From the NCBI GenBank assembly GCA_937906975.1, contig CALCUN010000155.1, forward strand, positions 1-12,503: a stretch of DNA of 12,503 nt. The letters are read 5' to 3'. Below are positions 1 to 5,272 of the stretch, piece by piece (within the stretch, counting starts at the first letter, position 1; each line of letters opens with the position of its first letter). Position numbers and translations under genes: made by a program. The stretch comes from an uncultured Bacteroidales bacterium (GTDB lineage: Bacteria > Bacteroidota > Bacteroidia > Bacteroidales > P3). The notes under the pieces are model-generated. The model saw nothing but the letters and a program-made list of their open reading frames with translations. It was not told the origin of the DNA and ran no database searches.

Positions 1-17
1 TATGTATTTTTGGGTAT

Positions 18-46
18 ATTTTATCATTTTTTGTATAGTAAGTCAA
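18..46 (-). promoter_or_regulatory. Possible leftward sigma-70-type promoter
   Basis: On the minus strand TTGACT (46-41) is followed after 17 bases by TAAAAT (23-18), each one base from the classical -35 and -10 hexamers at ideal spacing. It would drive a leftward transcript leaving the window at position 1, so its target is unseen. This form differs from the TAnnTTTG promoters in the rest of the window. AT-rich sequence can produce such matches by chance. Confidence 0.35.
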
Positions 47-118
47 GCTTTTTTTTGCTATAATGGTACGGTAAAGAAAAATTTATTTTTCTTTTTAAAA
101 ATTTAAAATAAAAAATTG

Positions 119-158
119 AGACGTAAAACTTTAAATAAAATAAGGTTTTACGTCTTTT
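119..158 (+). terminator. Rho-independent terminator-like hairpin
   Basis: AGACGTAAAAC (119-129) pairs with GTTTTACGTCT (145-155), and four more pairs (one G-T) extend the stem to about 15 bp around a 7-base A-rich loop. A short T run follows (155-158). The other strand has an AT-rich tail too, so it could act in both directions. It would insulate the promoter at 177-205 from upstream transcription. Confidence 0.6.
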
Positions 159-176
159 ATTGTAAATGAGATGTGA

Positions 177-205
177 TTGACAAAAATCAGTCTTAATAGT
201 ATAAT
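177..205 (+). promoter_or_regulatory. Perfect consensus sigma-70 promoter
   Basis: TTGACA (177-182) and TATAAT (200-205) are separated by exactly 17 bases, matching the E. coli/Firmicutes housekeeping consensus at every position. Transcription would start near 212, about 20 bases before the ATG at 234. Bacteroidetes housekeeping promoters normally have TTTG and TAnnTTTG elements, as seen elsewhere in this window, so this one is out of character. Confidence 0.65.
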
Positions 206-220
206 TGCCTTGCAAGTTCA

Positions 221-226
221 AGGAGG
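221..226 (+). promoter_or_regulatory. Strong Shine-Dalgarno site
   Basis: AGGAGG lies 7 bases before the ATG at 234, ideal for ribosome binding. It fixes the start of the 51-aa gene over an upstream ATG at 177 that sits inside the -35 element. Most other genes here have no recognisable SD in their leaders. Confidence 0.7.
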
Positions 227-233
227 AACAGTT

Positions 234-389
234 ATGAAAACAGAGGAGAGATTATCAATTAAGATAATTAGAAAAATTGTTTTTATAATTTCTTTAATAA
301 TTGGTGCAATTACAAAAAGCATGTGGATTGGACTGATTGGAGGCGGAGTTATTATTTTAATTATAGCATATTTATTAACTAAAGATTAA
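234..389 (+). CDS. Small two-helix membrane protein (51 aa), unknown
   Basis: I do not recognise this protein. It has a short basic N-terminus (MKTEERLSIKIIRK), then two hydrophobic stretches, roughly residues 14-27 and 31-48, separated by a TKSMW turn. This predicts a small inner-membrane hairpin with both ends in the cytoplasm. The start at 234 is chosen because of the AGGAGG 7 bases upstream. The longer reading from 177 would begin inside the promoter. Its stop is 5 bases before the next gene, so it is the first gene of a three-gene unit. The size and form would fit a holin-like, toxin-like or immunity protein, but nothing in the sequence selects among these. Confidence 0.6.
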   Translation: MKTEERLSIKIIRKIVFIISLIIGAITKSMWIGLIGGGVIILIIAYLLTKD

Positions 390-394
390 CAACT

Positions 395-757
395 ATGTTT
401 TCGTTTATAAATGATTATAGAGAAAAAACAAATTTAGCTATATTACGGGCCGCACAGCTAATAATAGAAGCAAATCCTAATCCTACACAATATATAAAAA
501 TAGGACAAAACTCATTTATCAAAACCCTTTCTTGTGGATTTGGTAGAAGTAATCCTTTATTTACCAAGAAAGCAGAATCTATGAGTTTTTTAGAAATGAC
601 ATCAATATTGAAAAAATGTAGTAATTTCGGTAAACGTTCTATTGCAGAAACTCTCTCAGCAGCATTTGCTACTACTGGTAAATCGCAAGAATCAATGGAA
701 GTTTTGATGAAAATTGCCTTTGAATGTGATATTCCTAGAAATTATTTAAGATTGTAA
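395..757 (+). CDS. Hypothetical protein, 120 aa, helical
   Basis: I do not recognise a family. The product is soluble, has no signal peptide or membrane segment, and looks mostly alpha-helical, with helices likely near residues 10-25, 64-75 and 80-118. Two stretches stand out: a central CGFGRSNPLF segment, and an Ala/Ser-rich SIAETLSAAFATTGKSQES stretch. It contains three cysteines. It begins 5 bases after the stop of the membrane gene and has no Shine-Dalgarno sequence. Instead ATTAACAA precedes the start, a string also found before the next gene. Its position suggests it works with the small membrane protein and the 96-aa protein. Confidence 0.6.
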   Translation: MFSFINDYREKTNLAILRAAQLIIEANPNPTQYIKIGQNSFIKTLSCGFGRSNPLFTKKAESMSFLEMTSILKKCSNFGKRSIAETLSAAFATTGKSQESMEVLMKIAFECDIPRNYLRL

Positions 758-774
758 AAAATAACTTATTAACA

Positions 775-1065
775 ATGGTAGTAACATACAAACTAAATGG
801 GATATATAAAATCACTCCCGAAGCAAGCATTTTTCTTGCAAATCAAATGTGGTTAGGTAAAGAACAATATGGCGTTACACCTGGTACAGTTGTTATAGAA
901 CCACACCGAATGATTTTTAAAAAATTTGGAATGCCCTTAGGAATTCTTGATTATAGAGTTACGCCTTTATTTGCTTCAGAAGGTATTTTATACTATATGG
1001 GAAGTGTTGAGTCACCTCTATGTAAACAAGCACAAATATGGGCAATAGAACTCAATAATGCGTAA
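775..1065 (+). CDS. Hypothetical protein, 96 aa
   Basis: I do not recognise a family. The product is short, soluble and lacks a signal peptide. It alternates short hydrophobic stretches (YKLNGIYKI, GTVVIEPHRMIF, GILYYMGSV) that suggest a mostly beta fold, with a possible helix around ASIFLANQMWLG. It begins 17 bases after the 120-aa gene. ATTAACAA precedes its ATG, as in that gene, and there is no Shine-Dalgarno sequence. It is the last gene of the unit and is followed 28 bases later by a strong terminator. Confidence 0.6.
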   Translation: MVVTYKLNGIYKITPEASIFLANQMWLGKEQYGVTPGTVVIEPHRMIFKKFGMPLGILDYRVTPLFASEGILYYMGSVESPLCKQAQIWAIELNNA

Positions 1066-1093
1066 AATACTGAAAAGAAGATATTTTACCAAT

Positions 1094-1130
1094 AAACAAA
1101 AGTGCAACAGGCTGTTGCACTTTTGTTTTT
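1094..1130 (+). terminator. Strong rho-independent terminator
   Basis: CAAAAGTGCAACAG (1097-1110) and CTGTTGCACTTTTG (1112-1125) form a near-perfect palindrome, extended by three A-T pairs outward and followed by a T run to 1131. It closes the three-gene unit. The symmetrical A-rich left side means it could also stop leftward transcripts. Confidence 0.85.
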
Positions 1131-1182
1131 TAATGCCTTTTAGTATTCTTTTTTATCAAAAAACAGATTCAAAAACCCTTAA

Positions 1183-1207
1183 TTTTGTTCGGTAGTATCG
1201 AACAAAA
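1183..1207. repeat. Hairpin 1 of a related pair (GTTCG/CGAAC)
   Basis: TTTTGTTCG (1183-1191) pairs perfectly with CGAACAAAA (1199-1207) around the 7-base loop GTAGTAT. The stem core and loop pattern recur in the hairpin just to the right. No gene lies here. Confidence 0.6.
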
Positions 1208-1246
1208 AACGCAGATTTTGTTCGGTGGTGGCGAACAAATCTGCGT
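1204..1246 (-). terminator. Hairpin 2, probable terminator of the leftward lipoprotein gene
   Basis: The arms at 1209-1224 and 1232-1246 pair over about 15 bp with one bulged base, around the loop GTGGTGG. Read leftward, the stem is followed at once by six T residues (1209-1204), the layout of a rho-independent terminator. It lies about 110 bases past the stop of the lipoprotein gene. Its core TTTTGTTCG...CGAACAAA repeats hairpin 1. Confidence 0.6.
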
Positions 1247-1256
1247 TTTCATTTCG

Positions 1257-1316
1257 TTTTTTCTTTGAGAAAATCCATTTTCTCTTAGAGAAAATTCGTT
1301 TTCTCTTTGAAAAAAT
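1257..1316. repeat. Three tandem 21-bp imperfect palindromic units
   Basis: GAGAAAA or its variant GAAAAAA begins at 1267, 1288 and 1309, giving an exact 21-base period. The ideal unit is TCG or TCC/A followed by TTTTCTCTTWGAGAAAAT, itself an inverted repeat, and the central copy is the most perfect. Three degenerate copies are too few and the spacers too short for a CRISPR array. The unit could be a small satellite or a cluster of protein-binding sites. Confidence 0.6.
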
Positions 1317-1322
1317 AATCTG

Positions 1323-1358
1323 AAACAAAGAAAGGGAATTCTAAGTCTTTGTTTTTTT
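1323..1358. terminator. Weak hairpin at the end of the lipoprotein gene
   Basis: AAACAAAGA (1323-1331) pairs with TCTTTGTTT (1346-1354) around a 14-base loop. The T run to 1358 favours rightward termination and overlaps the stop codon of the leftward lipoprotein gene. The stem is short and A/T-rich, so this is a weak call. Confidence 0.35.
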
Positions 1359-1986
1359 ATTTTAATTCAAGTATTACTTGTTCTTTGTTTGGAAGGGTGT
1401 ATTCCCATTTCACAAATCCTAAGTCGGGATTGAAGTAATATTTCACTTTGTATTGACCTAATTCTTCTATATGGCTGGTGTTTTCTCCATTTACTAAGTA
1501 GCACTTTATTTCTTCGCCTTTGTGAAGGATTGTTTCTTCGCCTTCTTGCTTGCTTTGGTAAGAAATAGTTTTGCCTTTTGCGGGTGCGAAGGTGGTTTTC
1601 TCAAAATAGGTCTCTCCTTTTATGGAAACCAAACAGCCTTCTGGGTAATGATAATTCGGATACGGCAAAACAGCGGTAAAAGATAGCAATCCCATTCTCG
1701 GAGGGTGCAATTCAATGTAATTTTCGTTATCAATATATGAGGTGATTTCGTAATATGCTGGGTTATTACCACATTTTTCATAATCGTAACGAAGACCTGC
1801 TTCACCGAAAAAAGAGTTTTTAAGTGTACTCATTTGCAAAGAGCAATTATTTATAGTATCTCCTTTTTCGTTTATTTGGATTACTTGATAGGAATATTTG
1901 TTTTCAGGTTTGTAAACGTTATATCGGCTCGAACTACAAGCCGATATAACTATTGAGATTAAGGTAATGATTATCGTTTTCTTCAT
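1357..1986 (-). CDS. Lipoprotein, 209 aa, function unknown
   Basis: The N-terminus is a classical lipoprotein signal: MKK, a hydrophobic run, and a lipobox ending ISAC with the lipidated cysteine at residue 17. The residues after it (SSSR) lack the acidic surface-export signal of many Bacteroidetes lipoproteins, so a periplasm-facing location is more likely. The mature part is rich in Tyr, Glu and short beta-like stretches. Its end (GFVKWEYTLPNKEQVILELK) looks like paired strands of a beta-sandwich or DUF3108-like fold, but that resemblance is weak. The gene lies 6 bases after the coiled-coil membrane protein gene and is third in the sigma-factor operon, so it is probably a product or target of that regulatory unit. 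Confidence 0.75.
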   Translation of the reverse strand: MKKTIIITLISIVISACSSSRYNVYKPENKYSYQVIQINEKGDTINNCSLQMSTLKNSFFGEAGLRYDYEKCGNNPAYYEITSYIDNENYIELHPPRMGLLSFTAVLPYPNYHYPEGCLVSIKGETYFEKTTFAPAKGKTISYQSKQEGEETILHKGEEIKCYLVNGENTSHIEELGQYKVKYYFNPDLGFVKWEYTLPNKEQVILELK

Positions 1987-1992
1987 CTTTTT

Positions 1993-2571
1993 TTATTTTT
2001 CAAATTGTTTTAAGATTTGAATTTGTGATTTTAGTTCTTTAATCTGCTTTGCGTAATAGACACTTACTAATATTGCGATAGCAGTTGCTATAATCATAAT
2101 CGAAGTTCCGTAAGATGTCGGTTTAAGTATGTAGTCTGCTTGAAGATTGTTGTAAATAAAGATGAATGCGACAACCAAAGGAATTGAAATAACACTCTGC
2201 CAAATTATGTTTATACGTTCACAGATGCGAAATTTCATAAACCAATGTTCTCTTTCTATGATATTGTTTTGCGGCTGCTTCATTTTAAGCAAGAAATATA
2301 GGCTTATGCTTTGATTTATCAAGGCTCCATCTATTGTAACGTAGATAAGGATAATATACCACATAGGAAGAAGTTGGCATAATAGGTCATTATTCCAAAT
2401 TAGTATGCAATTTGCCATCACAGCCAAACACATACCAAAAACAGAGTTGAATGTAAGATAATTTGCCTTTGATTTGCAGGATTGTTCTACGATTTGACGG
2501 TTGATAATCTTTTGTTGCTCCAATTCTTTGGACATTTCTGCCCATTGTTTTTTTAATTCTTCTAATTCCAT
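1993..2571 (-). CDS. Four-helix membrane protein with coiled-coil ends, next to sigma factor
   Basis: This protein has a charged heptad-like N-terminus (residues 1-32, starting MELEELKKQW), four hydrophobic segments at about 39-59, 68-95, 119-140 and 154-174, and a second short coiled-coil tail (175-192). Proteins of this kind, beginning M-E-L/I-E-E-L-K-x-x-W, often follow ECF sigma genes in Bacteroidetes as I recall them. It starts 13 bases after the sigma factor gene. I infer that the cytoplasmic coiled coil could hold the sigma factor at the membrane, as an anti-sigma protein would. It has no recognisable zinc-binding anti-sigma or FecR domain, so this is positional inference only. Confidence 0.7.
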   Translation of the reverse strand: MELEELKKQWAEMSKELEQQKIINRQIVEQSCKSKANYLTFNSVFGMCLAVMANCILIWNNDLLCQLLPMWYIILIYVTIDGALINQSISLYFLLKMKQPQNNIIEREHWFMKFRICERINIIWQSVISIPLVVAFIFIYNNLQADYILKPTSYGTSIMIIATAIAILVSVYYAKQIKELKSQIQILKQFEK

Positions 2572-2584
2572 TTCTGTAATTTTT

Positions 2585-3061
2585 TTATTGGTTCGACATT
2601 TTCTTTAATTTTTCCTTTATTCTGCTAAGTTTCACTCCTACGTTTGAGCTTGAAAGTCCTGTTATGCTTGCGATTTCATCATAAGACAAATCCTCCAACC
2701 AAAGCAAGACTAAGGATTTTTCTAATATATCTAAACGATTTATTAGCGTGTGCAAAAATTCTATTTGCTGTTGTTTTTCCTTATCTTCAAAGGTTAAATC
2801 TACTTCAAGAGAGGGAATCTTTGAGAGTGGATTGCGTTTTTTCTTTCTTACAAACGATATGCAAGTGTTAAGACTTATGCGATAAATCCACGTACTTATT
2901 TTGCTTTCTGAACGAAAGTGAGGGAAACTTCGCCATAATTCTATCAACACTTCTTGGTAATAATCTTCAATATAGTCTTTTTCGGCATAAATATAGCAGA
3001 CTTTGTAGATTATGTCCTTGTGTTGCATAACCATTTTGGTGTATTCTTCTTTCAGGTCCAT
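2585..3061 (-). CDS. ECF-type RNA polymerase sigma factor
   Basis: The 158-aa protein has the two-domain layout of group 4 (ECF) sigma factors. Region 2 spans about residues 9-74, with the core-binding and -10-melting segment DYYQEVLIELWRSFPHF and the following STWIYRISLNTCISFVR. Region 4 spans about 103-153, with the helix-turn-helix LSYDEIASITGLSSSNVGVK. The linker between them is short and charged. It would redirect RNA polymerase to a limited regulon. A TGTAAT-N16-CGAC sequence 31-56 bases before its start looks like an ECF promoter, so it may activate itself. The membrane protein and lipoprotein genes downstream appear co-transcribed. Confidence 0.93.
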   Translation of the reverse strand: MDLKEEYTKMVMQHKDIIYKVCYIYAEKDYIEDYYQEVLIELWRSFPHFRSESKISTWIYRISLNTCISFVRKKKRNPLSKIPSLEVDLTFEDKEKQQQIEFLHTLINRLDILEKSLVLLWLEDLSYDEIASITGLSSSNVGVKLSRIKEKLKKMSNQ

Positions 3062-3091
3062 TGTCTGTTTTTTTGTTTCTACACCTCATTA

Positions 3092-3117
3092 GTCGCAAAA
3101 CCAAATAAAAAATTACA
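3092..3117 (-). promoter_or_regulatory. Possible ECF-type promoter of the sigma operon
   Basis: On the minus strand TGTAAT (3117-3112) is followed by a 16-base spacer and CGAC (3095-3092). ECF promoters commonly combine a TGTAAC/TGAAAC-like -35 with a CGTC/CGAC-like -10 at this spacing. The predicted start would leave a leader of about 25 bases. It sits in the only gap of size (67 bases) between the ABC operon and the sigma gene. Confidence 0.4.
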
Positions 3118-3128
3118 AAAGTTGGATT

Positions 3129-3386
3129 TTATTTCTTTATTTCAAATGATGTGGAATATATTATTGACGAACCGTTTTCGGTAGTGTCGCGTCCAATTTC
3201 TTTTGTCTCAATATAACCAAAGTATGCTCCTGTTTGCTTGTATTCTATCAAGGGTTTACCTGCTTTTTGTGCCGTTTTGTATGCTCTATTTGCCATTTTG
3301 TGAGCATAGCCTATTGTTATATATAACGAACTTAGAAATATAAATAATCCTATTATTAAAGCGATTGTTGTTTTTCTTATTTTCAT
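3129..3386 (-). CDS. Small single-pass membrane protein, 85 aa
   Basis: I do not recognise a family. After a basic start (MKIRKTT) there is one hydrophobic helix at about residues 7-27, then a polar domain (28-85) with Tyr/Gly-rich AYFGYIETKEIG and a beta-like end. It could be an anchored periplasmic protein or an uncleaved signal-anchor protein. It starts 12 bases after the stop of the second permease, so it is probably part of the ABC transporter operon. Its first eight residues and its leader sequence are repeated in the 27-aa gene that precedes that permease. The pairing suggests a small accessory subunit of the transporter. Confidence 0.7.
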   Translation of the reverse strand: MKIRKTTIALIIGLFIFLSSLYITIGYAHKMANRAYKTAQKAGKPLIEYKQTGAYFGYIETKEIGRDTTENGSSIIYSTSFEIKK

Positions 3387-3398
3387 AATCTTTATGTT

Positions 3399-4124
3399 TT
3401 AAACTCTTTCTTCTTTTAAACGAAAATATGTAACTACAAAAAGAAATATTGAGGCTATTGTTAGAAGTATCGGCATATATTGATGCATTATTTCTGACAT
3501 TGTGTTAAAGTAATCAAGAAATGCCTCATCTTCATATATAAAATCATACATCATATAAGGATAACAATCAAACAATACCATATTCAACACATTTAGTCCA
3601 ACGAATGCAAAGGCTATAATCAGAAATTTAAAAGATGCGTTTTTCTTAAAAAAGATAGAGCAAGCATAGGCTAATGATAGGAGGAATAAAACCGAGAAAT
3701 GGTCCATCAATGGCCAATTTTGTGGAGAAATAAGTGCAACAAATTTCTCCCAACTTTGAAGAAGATTTATCGGATTGCCTATTAGTAAATTCGATACTGG
3801 AATACTCAAAAATATTCCAAACAATAAACAAACATTCCACACCACAAAAATAAATAGAAGTGATGTAATATATTTTTCTAAACAAGAAGCAGGAAGAGTT
3901 AAGTCAGAGATAAGCGAGCGTTCCTTATTTGAGGCAACATCATTATATGTAAAAATAAATGCTCCTATTGATACAAAATAGATTAGCATCAAATTATCCA
4001 TATCAAATAAAGGAAATATACAACCCATTAAAAACAAAACGGATACAGATGCTATTAAACCTATTTTATGTATTGCAAATAGTCTTTTAAATAATAAGAA
4101 TACTCTTTTGATACTAAATTCCAT
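3399..4124 (-). CDS. ABC transporter permease-like protein A, 241 aa
   Basis: The protein has about six hydrophobic segments (near residues 20-40, 44-62, 86-110, 142-160, 166-186 and 216-233) and a basic C-terminal tail, the plan of an ABC-2/Ytr-type permease. It shares three blocks with the permease at 4597-5247: LPASxLEKYI (77-86), SxFFKKN (156-162) and TYxRLKEER at the very end. The two are therefore diverged paralogs and may form a heterodimer with the ATPase encoded upstream. The LPAS-x-LEKY block follows the second helix and probably lies in a cytoplasmic loop that contacts the ATPase (inference). It starts 12 bases after the 27-aa gene. The substrate is unknown. Confidence 0.78.
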   Translation of the reverse strand: MEFSIKRVFLLFKRLFAIHKIGLIASVSVLFLMGCIFPLFDMDNLMLIYFVSIGAFIFTYNDVASNKERSLISDLTLPASCLEKYITSLLFIFVVWNVCLLFGIFLSIPVSNLLIGNPINLLQSWEKFVALISPQNWPLMDHFSVLFLLSLAYACSIFFKKNASFKFLIIAFAFVGLNVLNMVLFDCYPYMMYDFIYEDEAFLDYFNTMSEIMHQYMPILLTIASIFLFVVTYFRLKEERV

Positions 4125-4136
4125 AATCTTCTTTCT

Positions 4137-4220
4137 TTAAATTACTACATTTATTACTTGTGCTATAAGTAAGCACACAACGAATATAATTGTTAATATT
4201 GTTGTTTTACGAATTTTCAT
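4137..4220 (-). CDS. Tiny membrane peptide, 27 aa, related to the 85-aa protein
   Basis: This short reading frame encodes MKIRKTTI, then a hydrophobic stretch to the end (LTIIFVVCLLIAQVINVVI). It has 27 residues and a TAA stop. The first eight residues are identical to those of the 85-aa protein, and DNA around the start matches as well (AGATTATGAAAAT, then AAAACAACAAT). After that the two diverge. It fits exactly between the GntR gene (6-base gap) and permease A (12-base gap), as a translated gene in an operon would. It is either a real one-helix peptide acting with the transporter or the remains of a duplicated 85-aa gene. Its intact frame and conserved start favour a real peptide. Confidence 0.5.
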   Translation of the reverse strand: MKIRKTTILTIIFVVCLLIAQVINVVI

Positions 4221-4226
4221 AATCTC

Positions 4227-4592
4227 TTATTTTTTGTTTTGTTTGTATTCTTCATATAATTCCGAGAGTTGCTCAATGTTTATGGAGAGTTGCTCCATTG
4301 TTTTGAAAAATTGTGGCAAGTATTCTTCGGAAAACTGTTTTCTTCTTTGCTCTAATATTTTTTCAACCGCCAAAGGAGAAACAAAATAACCCATTCCCCT
4401 TTTTTCATATATGATTTCATAGTTAGAAAGCACCTCAAAACTTTTCACAACCGTATTTGGATTGACTTCAAAGTGCACAGCTAATTCTCTACTTGAAGGA
4501 ACGCGATTGTCAGCTTGGTATTTTCCTGCAAGAATTTCATCACATAGCTTATTGGCAAGCTGATAAAAGATTGGTGTTTGTTGTTTTATCAT
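4227..4592 (-). CDS. GntR-family transcriptional regulator, YtrA type
   Basis: The 121-aa protein has the GntR winged helix at about residues 8-72. Key blocks are PIFYQLANKLCDEILAGKY, the VPSSRELA recognition region, NPNTVVKSFEVL and the wing GMGYFV. The short helical tail (75-121) has no FadR or UTRA effector domain, which is typical of the YtrA subfamily that controls ABC operons, often in response to envelope damage. It starts 4 bases after permease B and is followed 6 bases later by the 27-aa gene, so it sits in the middle of the operon it probably controls. The 22-bp palindrome at 6123-6144 is the likely operator. Confidence 0.9.
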   Translation of the reverse strand: MIKQQTPIFYQLANKLCDEILAGKYQADNRVPSSRELAVHFEVNPNTVVKSFEVLSNYEIIYEKRGMGYFVSPLAVEKILEQRRKQFSEEYLPQFFKTMEQLSINIEQLSELYEEYKQNKK

Positions 4593-4596
4593 AGTC

Positions 4597-5247
4597 TTAC
4601 GCCCTTTCCTCCTTTAATCTCAAATAAGTAAGCACAAGAAAGCCTATTGTAATGATTGAGTTAAAAGTAACATCAAAATAATAATTGTAGTTGTAATCTA
4701 TTCTCCCTACTATAAGCTCTACAATCCAACTACCAATCATACTATAGATAATAATAGCAAAACAAGTGAAGCCAATGCTATTTTTTTTGAAAAACAAAGA
4801 GCCATAAAACATAACTGCAGATATGCTAAGCATTGAAATAATACTTCTTGTGCTAAATTGATACTCCATATTTTCAGGAAAACCTATTTGATTTGGAAAG
4901 ATTTGCAGGCTTAAATAGTATCCTAAAAGAAAAGCTCCGTATATTGTAAGAATTACTCCAAGAAAGTTAATGATAAATATTGAGATATATTTTTCTAAAT
5001 TGGAGGCTGGTAGGTTTATTGTGTGTATTCTTGTGTTTTTATCTTTATATAACTTAAATGCTATAACGGATATAACTGCGTAAATAGTTATATTTAAAAC
5101 GATTGTACCTATTATGCTTAATAATTGATTGCTTGCACACATTATTGTTGCGAAAAAAGTTATCAAGAAAAGGAGTAAGAAATACATTCTTTCTTCTTGC
5201 CAAATCTTTTTCAAAATATGCTTAATTCTTATTATACTTATTTCCAT
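4597..5247 (-). CDS. ABC transporter permease-like protein B, 216 aa
   Basis: This hydrophobic protein has about six predicted helices (near 21-38, 42-65, 88-112, 135-153, 157-180 and 195-209). It shares with permease A the blocks NLPASNLEKYI (78-88), SLFFKKN (150-156) and TYLRLKEERA (207-216). It is shorter than A, mainly in the loop before helix 4. A basic amphipathic start (MEISIIRIKHILKKIW) resembles the N-terminus of A. It starts 25 bases after the ABC ATPase gene and ends 4 bases before the GntR gene. The likely role is one half of the membrane channel energised by that ATPase. Confidence 0.8.
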   Translation of the reverse strand: MEISIIRIKHILKKIWQEERMYFLLLFLITFFATIMCASNQLLSIIGTIVLNITIYAVISVIAFKLYKDKNTRIHTINLPASNLEKYISIFIINFLGVILTIYGAFLLGYYLSLQIFPNQIGFPENMEYQFSTRSIISMLSISAVMFYGSLFFKKNSIGFTCFAIIIYSMIGSWIVELIVGRIDYNYNYYFDVTFNSIITIGFLVLTYLRLKEERA

Positions 5248-5272
5248 TGTTGTAAGGTTTTTGGGTTATTAC

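Noticed and set aside
24..221. Minus-strand 65-aa frame at the left end
   Set aside because: It is Lys/Phe/Tyr-rich translation of AT-rich spacer, spans a terminator hairpin and two promoter candidates, and has no start signal.
1257..1316. CRISPR array
   Set aside because: The three units are contiguous, degenerate and lack spacers; no cas genes are nearby.
1620..1805. 61-aa minus-strand frame inside the lipoprotein gene
   Set aside because: It is an alternate-frame overlap with no support, inside a gene with a clear lipobox.
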